Shown here: positions 1 through 11,404 of the stretch, in pieces
Position numbering within the stretch: position 1 is the stretch's first letter
Layout of the letters: each line of letters starts with the position of its first letter
NCBI GenBank assembly: GCA_019916065.1
Contig: CM034240.1
Location: 42,419,180 to 42,483,179, forward strand
Length of the DNA: 64,000 bases
Direction of reading: 5' to 3'
Origin: Vitellaria paradoxa
Taxonomy: Eukaryota; Streptophyta; Magnoliopsida; Ericales; Sapotaceae
Position numbers and translations under genes: made by a program
The notes under the pieces: generated by a model
The model's database searches: none
What the model was told of the DNA's origin: nothing
Seen by the model: only the letters and a program-made list of their open reading frames with translations

Positions 1-494
1 TGATTCTCGCTTATAAGGCTGCTGTCTGCTGTATAACAGTTTTGATAATCAATTACAAAAATTATCTTAAAATCTACAATACACGTGGTACAATATAATT
101 TGAAAAAAAAACTATAATTGTGTGAGACTCACATACGTTATGCGTAGGTCCTACACCTTATATATACACCATTTTCACAAGCATATGATACGCCACTCTT
201 TACCCTACTATTACTCTGTCAAAATATATTCTCAAATTCTTTTGCTAATTTAAGTATTAGAGATTCTTTGGTGGGCATTACACTGGTGTACATATAATTT
301 TTTGGATTGGGCTTGGATCATTTGAAGCATTCCTAGATTACTGTGTTATTAATGTATAAACTCATTTTTTATTTTTTAAAACAAATTTTGAAAATGTAAA
401 TGACCCAAATATTTTTTTCAACTGTCTTCCTTATTTTCAGAAACGTAAGATGAAAAATATGTTTAGAGCAGGTATACCAGATAGTATATAAGGG
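1..494. other. AT-rich intergenic DNA, no gene seen
   Basis: This stretch has no open reading frame of note and no recognisable protein or RNA signature. It is AT-rich with short homopolymer runs. Confidence 0.6.
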
Positions 495-626
495 CAGCTA
501 GTTTTTTTCAAAATCAAGTTTTAAATTAAATTTAAGTCGGCCCAAATAAAAGATACGGCCAGCTAGTTTTTTTTCAAAATCAAGTTTTAAATTAAATTTA
601 AGTCGGCTCAAATAAAAGATAACGGC
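495..626. repeat. Two-copy tandem duplication, ~66-bp unit
   Basis: Copy 1 (495-559, 65 bp) and copy 2 (560-626, 67 bp) both start CAGCTAGTTTTTTT and run through AAATTTAAGTCGG to a terminal ACGGC. They differ by a T-run length change, one substitution and one inserted A, so the duplication is fairly recent. A short reading frame across it on the minus strand simply repeats the same residues and is not a gene. Confidence 0.9.
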
Positions 627-1952
627 GTGAGATCGCAATGTGGTTTTGAAGTATACTAATCGGACGGCTAACCAAGAGTTTGGAATTTTACAGGGTGACG
701 TGTCATCATGCATGAATGGTGCATTGGGCGTTCCGGTGCACTGTTTTTCGTGATCACATGGCCACTGGGGTCAATCCTGGAATTTGCTTGCAGACCGAAT
801 TTAACTGGATAGATATGGAATATAAAATAATCAAAAGTCATTTTAAGCCTTCTTAACATAAAATGCAAATCTATGAAAAATAAAAATATCAAATCAAATG
901 TATTTTTAATATTATAAAAACATGACTATTAAGACCAAAAATAAAAACTAAAAACTAAAAAACAAAAAATATAAATGCAAACCAAATGCCACCTTGACAA
1001 TTGAGTTGTGGGACGATTAATAAAACCTAAAATATGTATAGGCCATTTTTATTTCTCAAGTTTGTCTTGTTTTAATAATAAAATAGTGAATAAACTCCTG
1101 CGTTTTATTATATTATTTGTTTATTTTAATTTTTAATTAAATTTTATATTACAAGATATTTTTAACAAATTATATTGCAATAATATTTTTTAAGCTAATT
1201 AATTAATAATTTTAATACACTATAAATAAGAATATAATTTATTATTTTATTATTCAATTATGTTAGGTTTATTTTTATAATTGACAATTTAGTGAAAAAA
1301 TAATGATTTTAAATTTGTATTTTTAAACATTTGATTAAGGTGTTAAAAGTATAGGTTTGAAGGTTTTTTAGAAAATTTTATAATGCCTAAGAAAGTTAGA
1401 AATATTTTAAGAAATGTTTGATAATGTTCAAGGAGGTTAAAAAATTTACTAAAATGCTTTGGATACTAGAAACTATACAATCCTCTATATAATTAGATTA
1501 CTTCAGTACTCTATAAATATAACATTTCCCCTGGAATCTTGAGACACATCCAGACAAAGAATAATAAATTCTTTGTGAACTAATAATTAACCTCTTTCAA
1601 CTTAGTCACAATAGTTTTAACTATTAAACTTCTTGCACTGGATTTGTCAAAGGATTTCGAAAGCACGAACATATTCTTCATCAAATACGGATGACGATTC
1701 TTATTCATATGTTGAAGAAAGTGTTCACTATGATGCAGCATGGTTGAAAAAGTAAATTATGTATACTATCGTGGTCCACCTTATAATCGTTTATGTATAA
1801 TAGAAATTTTAATTTTCTTGGCCCGAATTTTTTCACCCTTATTTACTCATTAATTATTCGTGGTTGATCTCTTTATTTTTCCGCATTATGAGATTGTGTT
1901 TGATTGTTTAATAATTCATAACTAACAAATGGTGAATTTTCAAATTATATTA
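627..1952. other. AT-rich intergenic DNA, no gene seen
   Basis: Low-complexity AT-rich sequence without coding signal. Around 955-992 it reads A-rich tracts followed by ACCAAATGCCACC, which resembles the right end of the GTTTGG-terminal inverted-repeat elements found elsewhere in the window. I could not find a convincing left partner. Confidence 0.5.
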
Positions 1953-2100
1953 GGGGCATTTGAAGTGACAAAAAAGGATAAAATTTGATAATAGTTATGA
2001 GTTTGCAATTCGTGCAATAAAATAAAAAGTGAATAATTTTTAGAAATTTTTAATAATTTTCAGTATTTTTTAGCGATTTTTAAAATTCCAAACAAAGCCC
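1953..2100. mobile_element. MITE-like element, ~148 bp
   Basis: The left end reads GGGGCATTTGAAGTGAC and the right end, read inward on the minus strand, GGGCTTTGTTTGGAATT, so the termini are imperfect inverted repeats of the GTTTGG type. The interior (an AATTCGTGCA-like block, then GTGAATAATTTTTAGA) matches the elements at 33138 and 60862. A TTA precedes the left end (1950-1952) but the right flank is not TTA. It is assigned to a non-autonomous DNA transposon family by structure only. Confidence 0.55.
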
Positions 2101-2784
2101 ATGATAGATAATATTATCATTATTACCTAATTATATTTTTGTTATTTTTATCTTATCTCTCTATATAATTTGAGAATTACAATTGATGTAAAATTTATTA
2201 ATTAATTTATATGATAAGAGCTAATGAATAATCTAATTTATAAAAGAAATAGTCATACTAATATTCAATTCAAGAGATAAATTTATTGTTTTTGAGAAAA
2301 ATAATTTACAATAAAGAATACGTTAGAGTATAATTAGATAATTCGGATGTGTAAAATAATACAAGATATAAAATTAATTTATTAAATTATTTTATTTTAC
2401 TTTTTGTTTATAAAAATTATCTTTATTTTGTCTGTTTATTAAAGTAGAATTAGATAAGATAAAAGTAGTTTGTAAATTAGACTGTGATTCTAAACATTTT
2501 ATTATGATTTATATAAGATAATTATTATTAGAATTAATCAAAAACAAAAAAATTGCATGATAAAAAATATAAGATAATGATAAACATAACTATTATTAGA
2601 ATAATAATTAATGTAAAATGATATATATTTAGTGCTATTTAATTAACTATAATTTTTTTATTTTTAATATAATGAAATCCAACTAATGCGCGAACTTCGA
2701 TGACAACCTTAATATATTTTATATTTTTAAAATTCAACCATCACTCAATTAAAATAAATAAATGAATGCAGTACTTTTCACTTA
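2101..2784. other. AT-rich intergenic DNA, no gene seen
   Basis: No coding, RNA or clear transposon structure was recognised here. Confidence 0.5.
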
Positions 2785-3845
2785 TGGACTATTTGGTAAC
2801 GTTGTCATTTTTATGTTTATATTTATCTATTTATATTTTCTATTTTTTATTTTCTGTTCTCGTTTTTTCCGTAAATCAAAACTAAAACTGTGCTTGGAAA
2901 TGCAGTTCTATTTATAATTTTAGTTTCTAAAAAAATTAATTAATTTTAACATTAAATATATTTAATACTAATTTAATTAAATTAATCAATTAAATTATTT
3001 ATTAAAAATCATTTAATATGATAAATATAAAATATATAAAATTATAATCTAACTATATTATATATTAAAATTAATTGAGTAAAATAAAATTATTATATCA
3101 TTTAATTTAGTAAATATAAAATATATTAATTATGATTTAATTGTATTATTTATTAAAAATAATTGAATAAGATATATTTCATAATAATTTAAATAATTTA
3201 ATATATTTATTAAAAATAATTTAATATATTTATTAAAATAATTTAATAAAATATATTTCATATTAAATAAATTAATTAAGTAAAATTAATTAGTAAATTA
3301 AATCAAATCAATTTATTTTAATTTTATTATTTATTAAAAATAATTTAATGAAATATATTTCATATTAAATAGATTTATTTAATTAAATTAAATTAAATAT
3401 GATATTTATTAAAAAATAATTTAATAAAATATATTCATAATAATTAAATTATTTATTATATGAAATTAAATTAACTTACTAAATTTAATTTAATTTAATT
3501 ATTATTTATAATAAATTGATAAAATATATTACATATTAATTTAGATAATTAATTTAATTTAGTTATATTATTTATTAAAAATAATTTTAATTTAATAAAA
3601 TATTTAAATAAAATATTTTATTTTAATATAAAGCAACAAAAATGAATAAAGATTTAAAATTGACAAAATATATGTAACAAGAAAAAAATATAGTGAAAAC
3701 ACTTTTTTGTTTACATTTTTTGTTTAACTTTTTATTTTTTAGAAACAAAAAAAAAAGATTTGACAAACATGTTTTTGTTATCAATTTACAAAATTTTGAA
3801 AATATAAACAAAAAATAAAAAATAAAAAGTTACCAAACATGGATT
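2785..3845. mobile_element. Possible ~1.06-kb AT-rich inverted-repeat element
   Basis: The left end has TATTTGGTAACGTTG at about 2790. The right end, read on the minus strand from about 3840, has ATGTTTGGTAACTTTTTA. Both are followed inward by T-rich blocks containing TTTATATTTT and TTTTTATTTT. This looks like a non-autonomous DNA element with imperfect terminal inverted repeats enclosing extremely AT-rich DNA. There is no clear target-site duplication and no transposase ORF; chance similarity of AT-rich DNA remains possible. Confidence 0.35.
2990..3610. repeat. Degenerate AT-only minisatellite-like tract
   Basis: The module TATTTATTAAAAATAATTTA followed by AATATATTTCATATTAAAT recurs in degenerate form near 3000, 3147, 3207, 3330, 3405 and 3570. 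The spacing is irregular and the sequence almost lacks G and C. Such tracts often act as nucleosome-poor or matrix-attachment DNA, but nothing here proves it. Confidence 0.6.
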
Positions 3846-3897
3846 TAGTAACGAAACATAGGATAGTTTTAGACTAAAAAAACAAACAATAAATTTA

Positions 3898-4274
3898 GGG
3901 GCCATTTGGAGTGTCAAAAAAACCAAAAGTAAAATTTTTTGAAATTTGGAGTATGTAAAGTTATTCTGAAGTAATGGTTGGGTGTTTATATTTGATTTGA
4001 TATAAAGTTATTAAAAATTATATAAAGTTACCTGTGACAAAATTTTAGTGGAAAGTTTTGAAAATTTTTTGAATTTGTAGAACTTTTTGGTACAAATATC
4101 AGTCTAAATTTAAAAAAAATCTGTCAAGATTTGTTAGAACACACTGTTTTAGTTTGTTTCAATGGATTTTGATAAATTTAAAAAAAAAATTAAAATTTTT
4201 TAGAATTTGCAAAAGTTAAAACTTTTGAAGTTTTTTTGATTTTTTTGAATTTTGTTGGTACTCCAAACGGCCCC
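3898..4274. mobile_element. Tourist-like (PIF/Harbinger) MITE, 377 bp
   Basis: The left terminus is GGGGCCATTTGGAGTGTCAA and the right terminus read inward is GGGGCCGTTTGGAGTACCAA, an excellent inverted repeat. The flanking trinucleotides are TTA on both sides (3895-3897 and 4275-4277). A TTA or TAA target duplication and a GGGCC...GTTTGG terminus are typical of the PIF/Harbinger superfamily. There is no transposase reading frame, so it is non-autonomous. A minus-strand reading frame overlapping it is not a gene. Confidence 0.8.
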
Positions 4275-4277
4275 TTA

Positions 4278-5084
4278 ACTAAAATTAGTTGAGGACTTTT
4301 AAGTAAAAAAACTTCAATGTTATAAATATTTTTATTCGAACTTCTAATTAAAGAAAAATAATATATATTTGAATAAAAATAACAATTAAATTTAAGAAAT
4401 AATATAATAAATTTTGAAAAATTATATATTATATATTTGAATAAATTATTTGAACAAATAAATAAATGTTTAATGTAAACATATAATGTGAGATATTGGG
4501 TGTAAGTGTTTTTAGAGTGAAAAATAAAATGAATAGCGTAGTATATTAAATTTGATAATATTTTTAGAGATTTGTTGTAGATTTTTAGAAAGCCTTTCAT
4601 ATACCTCATATTGGTATGTGTATATTATTAGGATTGCGGGACCAATGTAAGGTATATTTTTAGAAAATAAAACACAGATTAATTAGATTCTAGCTTATTT
4701 TTAGTTACTTGTAGTAACTTTGATAAAATAGCTTACAAAGCATGTCATATACCTTATATTGGTGTATACATGTATTATTGGGATTGTGGGACCAGATGCC
4801 TAAGAGTGGCAAATTTTGTATTTTTTAGGACTATGGAATGATATGCCAAATAGTGGCAAAATATATACTTTTTAGGACTGCGAGACTAGATTGACTCTAA
4901 GCCTGAAGTCTAAGGAGTTAGGCACCTCTAGTGTCCTTAGGTTTAGCTCCATAGTCATAGAATAAACTTGTAGAATATTTGAGTCATAGTATTATTATGA
5001 TATGAATGTTTATATATGATGTGAAATAAATTGGTAAATTCTGAAACTGAATGATTAAGGCTAAGAAACTATTTATGTAGAACG
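4278..5084. other. AT-rich intergenic DNA with a diverged local duplication
   Basis: A segment reading CATATACC(T)...ATTGGTRT...ATTATTRGGATTGYGGGACCA occurs at about 4596-4644 and again at about 4744-4793, about 148 bp apart. Around 4800-4890 the phrase AGTGGCAAA is also repeated. No gene was recognised. Confidence 0.5.
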
Positions 5085-5089
5085 ATGTG

Positions 5090-5398
5090 TGTGATGGACT
5101 ATGAGTGACCTGCCCGTGAGGAACTCTGCCTATGGGAGAGTGAAGCCGGAGATGAAGCAGAGAAGCAATGCCTTCCATCCCACATCACCTGAGTCGTGAA
5201 AGGAAGTTGCATATATGTAATATTCGATATTTATATAAGAACAACGCGTCTTAAAGCCGTGAGAGCACTGGATTCAGTGGGAACTTCAGGGTTAAGTGTG
5301 CTCTAATGGGGGCAGTACTAGGACGAGTGACCTCCTGGGAAGTAGCTTACTAAACCCAAAGTAGATAATATTGTACTATGTAGATGCGGGTCGTTACA
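5090..5398 (+). repeat. 5' LTR of the TRIM element
   Basis: Begins TGTGATGGACT and ends GGGTCGTTACA. It aligns with 5616-5924 at a constant offset of 526 bp, with scattered substitutions. The primer-binding site follows two bases after its end. Confidence 0.85.
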
Positions 5399-5400
5399 AA

Positions 5401-5413
5401 TGGTATCAGAGCC
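5401..5413 (+). other. Primer-binding site (tRNA-iMet type)
   Basis: TGGTATCAGAGCC, complementary to the 3' end of plant initiator methionine tRNA, lies two bases after the LTR end, where minus-strand priming sites are expected. Confidence 0.85.
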
Positions 5414-5615
5414 AATACCCAGCTGGAAGTGTAGGATCACGCGTGGGCACTGCGAGTGGAGGACCTGCCTGTGAAGGACTCTGCCTACGGGAGAGTGAAG
5501 CAAGAGACCATGCGGGGACGCGTGCCCTATAAGGGGGGAGGATTGTGAGAGACTGCCTGCGGGAGAGTGAGGCAGGGGGCCACGCGGGGACGCGTGCCCT
5601 GTAAGGGGGGAGGAT

Positions 5616-5924
5616 TGTAAAGGACTGTAAGGGACCTGCACGTGAGGGACTCTGCCTATGGGAGAGTGAAGCCGGAGGTGAAGCAGAGAAGTAATACCTT
5701 CCATCCTACATCGCCTGGGTAGTGAAAGGAAGTAGCATATATGTAATATTCGATATCTATATAAGAACAACGCGTTTTAAAGCCGTTAGGGCACTGAATT
5801 CAATAGGAACTCCAAGGTTAAGCGTGCTCCAGTGAGAGCAATACCAGGATGAGTGACCTCCTGAGAAGCAGCTTACCAAGCCCAAAGCGGACAATATTGT
5901 ACTATATGGATGCGGGTCGTTACA
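5616..5924 (+). repeat. Second LTR copy of the TRIM element
   Basis: Begins TGTAAAGGACT directly after the purine tract AAGGGGGGAGGAT and ends GGGTCGTTACA. It is the same length as the first copy. The same purine tract followed by an LTR-like start also occurs at about 5532-5560, so the interior itself holds a short tandem duplication of the PPT/LTR junction. Confidence 0.85.
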
Positions 5925-6162
5925 AATAACCCAGGCAATATGGGATAGAAGGCATTGCTTTTCTGCTTTACCTCCGGCTTTACTCTCCCGCAAACAGAGT
6001 CCCTCACGGGCAAGTCCCTCATAGTCCCTCACAATTCTCCCCCCTTATGGGCACGCATCCCCGCGTGACCTCCTACTTCACTCTCTCGCAGGCAGAGTCC
6101 CTCACAGGTAGGTCTCCCACACGTAGGGCCCACGCATGATCCTACACTTCCGGCTGGGCATT
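5925..6162 (-). repeat. Inverted copy of TRIM interior
   Basis: Read on the minus strand from about 6160, this reproduces the interior that starts CCAATRCCCAGCYGGAAGTG at 5413, through the GGGAGAGTGAAG modules and the GCGGGGAYGCGTGCC block, to the CTTCYATCC...GCCTGGGT block. The opposing arms are about 5413-5723 and 5930-6160, with a ~205-bp central spacer, so transcripts could fold into a long hairpin. Confidence 0.8.
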
Positions 6163-6479
6163 GGTCGTTACAATGTGATTATATGTTGGAATTGTAGACT
6201 ATTTTGTGATTGATAGAATAAACTTGAGTAATAATACTATAAGCATTATTTTCTAAACATGGTATAAATTGTTTTATAAACACTGTTTGAGCATATATGG
6301 ACTAGTATTAACCTCCTACAGTTGATATTACAAGGGTGGGCCGACAAACCAGTTATAGATAGTTATTAGTTGATTATTTTGAATAACTTTTCAATATAAT
6401 TATAATGCTCGATATTTATTTTTTGTCATTATGTGTCATTTTGGGCTAATAAATTATTTAAATTGAGATTGAGTCTATT

Positions 6480-9054
6480 TTGTTAGGTTTATTTATTTTT
6501 CTTAGGCTAGGTTTGGTTCGAAGTGGTAGTGGGTTGCAAAAGCTGGGCCAAAGGTAGCCCAACCCTTATTTTCTTTTCTTTTATCTTTCATTTTCTTCTT
6601 TTTTGGGGTTTTAGAAGCTACAGCGAGAAAAAGAGAATGAGGGAGAGAAAGGAGAGAGAAAATAAGGGTTAGACGTCAAAGATAACCCATATTTAGTGTT
6701 TTAAGCATCGTGATCATCGTAACAGTATCGGATCGTAGTGATTTCGCCCAATATGAGAGATAAAGAAAAAAGAAGTTTTAAAATTTTGGAGTTTCTTCAC
6801 TTTTTTTTTTCATCTTTTATTCAAATCTGAGATATGTGAGACTTATTTATGTATTCTAAATGTTGTTAGGAGAATTTTGATATATTATTTACTTAATTCA
6901 GTTAAATTTGAAAGAATTGGGTTTATATATATATCTAAATGTATATACATATATATGCAGATATATATTGGAATCTCACATTTCTTATGCTAAAATTGGA
7001 ATATATGTTGTAGAAATTGTTATTTGGATATTGGAATGCATATATATATGTTGATATTATTGAGTATTGGACCTAAAGTGGTTGGTTTGGGTTGAGAGTG
7101 GTCGAGAAAGATATGAGACACGCTATATATATATATATATATATGTATATATTTACACAAATTGTGGGCTACAGTCAATCCTACCAGGAAAGAGGTCGAC
7201 CTCCTATTAGGCATAATGCAAATTATCATTTGCGGGGATGACTGGGTCGACCCTAACCCAATAAAAGGTCAACACCTTCTGGACAGTATGCAGCTTTTTA
7301 ATTAAAACATCGTAGCAGTCGACCCCAACATTAAAAGGGGTTGATACCTTTCCAACATAATGCTTCCTTTTGCCCAGATCATAGTAGGGGTCGACCCTTG
7401 CAACCAAGTACTACCCATGACTAAATCTACCTTTTAATGTATGATAAGGTAGAAATCATGTGAATATTATGAGATATAATTGATGATTGAATATAGCATG
7501 ATTAGTTTAATGTTGAGAATTACTGAAAAGAATTATTATGCATGATTGAATTATATGAGATATAATTAATGATTGAATATAGTATGCTTTGTTTAATGTT
7601 GAAATTATTGAAATGAATCATTGTGCTTAATTGAGCATACCATGTGCATTGGGCTGTGATGGTTTCATTCGATTATGAATTAAGCTTGTTGATTGGCCAA
7701 GAGCACCATCTTGATATTGTTGACATGCCAAGGCATATGTCATGCACATGGATAGGATCTATAATTTTAAGAAAAAATGATAAAATGAGTTTTTGAAAAT
7801 ACTAAATGATCCCCAATCGATATATATAACTAAAATTTAGTCTTTTGGAGTTGAGACATTATTTATGAGATATGATTATAAGATTTTCTCTTAATGGCAA
7901 CCAGATCTTACTTGAGGTAAGCAGATGCCTGACTAGGGGTGTAACGTAATTCCCTAGTAGAATAACTCAGGGGTATAACATGGTTCTCCTGAGTCTTAGT
8001 AGTGGGTGTGTAATACGGTTCCCCTCCTGTGATTTTGCCCTGCTTGAGTTAAGCAAATGCCTAACTAAAGGTGTAACACGGTTCTCTAGCAGAAAGATTA
8101 GGGGATGTAATACAGTTCTCCTGAGTCTTACACCAGTCGGGATGTAATATGGTCCCCCACTTGTAATTATATATTGAGATTATTATTTGTCGTAAGCGTT
8201 AAACGGTGCAGTTGGTGACCCTGTGTGTTTTGCTAAACGTCATCGGTCTCAAGATAAAGTTGGGGGTAGATGGAGATTAGAAAATGCATTGGGCATTGTA
8301 TTGCATTACATTATACTTGCATTGTTATATTGTATTTTATGGATATTGTCATGAATTATATTATATGATTGATTGTTGTTCATTTGTGCACACTTGCACG
8401 TCCTACCTACGGGACAAGTTTACCTATCCTATCCATATTTTAGGTGATTCTGCAAGGCCAGGGAGTAGTCACTCGAAACTTAGTTGAGACTATTGGATTG
8501 GTCTAGTATATTATGCTATTTTATTGTTGAACTATTGTATTTTTATTTGTGCGACCTGTGATGTGGGTTTCAAACTTATTTATATATTGAGATTATATTA
8601 TGATTGTGTTATTATGCCTGTGTAAGCATTGGATTGTATCACTAGGGTATGATGTTACTTTTATCGCGATGATGTCATTTTTTTAATTTATTTTTATATA
8701 GGAAAGAAGGACGATGTTAGATACTCTAATTGTCATTATTATATTATAACTCAACTTTGAAACAGGTTTTTGTTTATTTAAATTAGTTTCTACATTCCCA
8801 TATTATCTGTCCTGGACAATTAAGGCAGAGGCATGACAATAATAGTTATAATGTATTAACTTGGATTTTTAGGCCTCGTTTTGTGGCATTTGTAACATAA
8901 GTTATTTGTGGTAGATATGAGACATTTGGATATTATAATTATGAATGTTAATTTATGATATGCTTCCACTATGATGTAACGTGTTTTGTATGGTCTGATG
9001 TATGATTGTGGGTTTTGTCACCACATCCTCGATCATGAATTTCGGGGCGTGACA
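6480..9054 (+). mobile_element. Decayed LTR-like repeat, copy 1
   Basis: About 2.4 kb is colinear with 27040-29016. Shared landmarks include a GAGAG-rich block (about 6630), GTTAGGA-ATTTTGATATATTA (about 6865), a GAGCA-like block with TGATATTGTTGACATGCCAAG (about 7712), GTAAGCAGATGCCTGACTAG (about 7917), CAAAGTTGGGGGTAGATGGA-like text (about 8250), and AGATACTCTAATTGT (about 8717). Possible ends are GGCATGACA (8838) and GGGGCGTGACA (9054). The interior around 7920-8160 repeats a GTGTAACACGGTTC-type phrase several times. No coding domain was seen. It probably derives from the LTR of a large retrotransposon; the left boundary is uncertain. Confidence 0.5.
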
Positions 9055-11223
9055 ATACTCCTACAAATTTAGTATCATATTTAAATTAAAACAAGATTAT
9101 TATTTTTTATAAAAAAATACATAAAATACACAAAATTAAATCATTAGAAAAAAATAACCCATAATCAAAATAATTTAAAGAACTTGCCTGCTAATATTTA
9201 ATCAAATAATTTAATTTTTGTGTAAAGGAAATTAATTTTTATTTTTCACAAAAAATGATTAATTTCAAAAGTAAACAAATACATTGAATAATTGAACATG
9301 AAGTAGTTTCGTATTTATTAAAACCCACCCAAATAAATATTTTTATATAATTTACTTATTCTATAGATTGTCTAATTTAGATACAATGTAATGTAGAATT
9401 TATTTTAGATAAAATTTATAATTTTAAATGATAAATAGCAAAATTATCATTTCAAAAAATAATCAAATAAGATTGAATCAATAGTACTTTTAACTGTATG
9501 TTTAAATAAAAATTTAACTACACGCAATATTTCAAAAATATTATTTTTTTAATATTAATCAACGATAATAAACCAAAACATTAAGTTTGCCAAAAATTCT
9601 ATTATCTTTAATAGTATTAGACTTAAATAAAAATTATAATTCCTATAATAGTTGAAAATTATTATTATTTTTAAATCATAATATAAGTAATAAATATATT
9701 TTAAATTAGATAATTATAGTATATTTAGAGTTCAAAAATTAAGTGATAAATACTAAATCATATTATTATTTTTAAATTATAATATTAAGTGATGAGTAAA
9801 ATTCTAGTTAGATAATATAATATATTTAGAATTCAAAATTTAAGTGGTAAATATTTAATTATATAAAAATAATCAAAATTTAAATACTAAGTGATAAGTA
9901 TAATTCAACTTAGCTAATTATAATATTAGTTGATAAGTATTATTTCACAATTATCAGTTAATAAAAGTTAAATATTAAAAAAAAAACACATATCATAATC
10001 ATAGTACTCAATCAGGTGTCATAGTTGAAAATTTTATGTGTACTTTTTTTATCATCCTATTTCTTATGCATTCAAAAACTATTTTTTTTATTTTCAATTT
10101 TTTTTCCCTTCAAAATTTACATATTGCGTCTAATATGCTTGTGTTTGTACCTAAAAGAGGAACTACCTTGAGGTAAGGAAACAAGTGTCTCCCTTGATTT
10201 TGGACTTAAAATTACCAAAATATATTGGTATTTTAGTTTTATTATAGCATTAAATTAATTCAAATTTTGAGTATTTTGGCCTTATTAAAAAATTAAGATT
10301 AACTCAAAATTTTTTTTAATATAAATAGAGTTTACAAGAATTAAACCTAAGTTTTTTTTGTTAAAATAAAGTGTTTTCTCCTACTACACTATTAAATATT
10401 TTTGTGTATAACATCAAGAAAATATAATATATAATATAATAAATTCTACAAACATTAAAAATTTAATAATAATTTATTTTTTAATAACAAAATATATCCC
10501 TAATAAATCTCATATGCTGCTAAAAGAACCACTTAATTATTAAACAATAAAAAGTATATATTAATTGGTTTAATATTCAAGAATAATTTTATCTCTCCCT
10601 AAAAATAATATTGTTTACCTCATTCTCATTCGTTGTCATATTTTTATGTGTTTGGTGCTTGCTATTCCTTTAGTGAAGATCTTGGATCCGCCCCTATTAT
10701 ACCGCATATTTTAGCACTTTTTTTCTCCTATATTCCAGTTATTCGTTTTCCACGCTAAACTGATTTGTGGGAACTAATAGACAGTGGCAAGTAGTTTACT
10801 TGTAGTAGGAAATTGTATTATTTATGTATTTCAAACATTTTTATGCAATTATTTTAAGTTAGATATCGAAATTATAGCAGTTTATTGCAAAAACACGAGA
10901 CCACTATCTATAATTATGAGATAATAAAGTTTAACATTCTAATAAAATCTCCTAATAGAGTGGAATTTGAGATTTTATTATCGATATGTTTTATTGTTTA
11001 TATTTTTTATCAATGTTTTATTATATTATATTTATATGATTTGTTATGTTTAGACAAACGAAAGAGGATTTGAATCAGAGTTTAATCATGTTTATATGTT
11101 TTAATGTGTTAAAATAAATGAAAGAGTGTTGGAATATAAATGTATAAAATACTTAAAAAAATATCAATGTTTACCTAAATTTTAATCGTAACGATAGTGT
11201 AAAAAAAAAAAACTCATATTTAT
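9055..11223. other. AT-rich intergenic DNA, no gene seen
   Basis: Long AT-rich stretch with many short diverged ATAAGTGATAAGTA-like phrases (about 9740-9960). No coding exon, RNA gene or clear transposon boundary was recognised. Confidence 0.5.
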
Positions 11224-11404
11224 CTATGTATAAGAATAAATGGAATGTGAGGGGGGATGAAAGATGGATACAGTGAATGAGGTTGCCTCATCAGATAGCC
11301 TTAGGGGACGTTTGAGGGTTTTGGTTGATAGAATCCAACAATTTAGGGCCATCATGAAAAAGCCATGGTTGCATAATATTTTTTCTAAGTTAAAATTTGC
11401 TGCA

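Larger units (their letters stand above)
5090..6172 (+). mobile_element. TRIM-type LTR element with inverted internal copy
   Basis: This 1,083-bp non-coding element is flanked by ATGTG on both sides (5085-5089 and 6173-6177), a 5-bp target duplication. From left to right it has a 309-bp LTR (TG...CA), two bases, a primer-binding site for initiator tRNA-Met, a short interior, a polypurine tract (about 5603-5615), a second 309-bp LTR, then about 235 bp that is an inverted copy of the interior, and finally GGTCGTTACA, the last ten bases of the LTR. It has no protein-coding capacity, so it fits a terminal-repeat retrotransposon in miniature. The inverted tail makes it unusual. Reading frames across it on the minus strand are repeats of the same low-complexity peptides and are not genes. 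Confidence 0.8.

Noticed and set aside
4190..4609. 139-aa minus-strand reading frame
   Set aside because: It crosses the end of a MITE and is built of K, I, F, Y and N as expected of AT-rich DNA.
5318..6032. Minus-strand reading frames of 91 and 150 aa
   Set aside because: They read through the LTR and the GGGAGAGTGAAG modules of the TRIM; the repeating residues come from DNA repeats and there is no known domain.
7114..7148. (TA)n run as a CRISPR or regulatory array
   Set aside because: Simple microsatellite without spacers.
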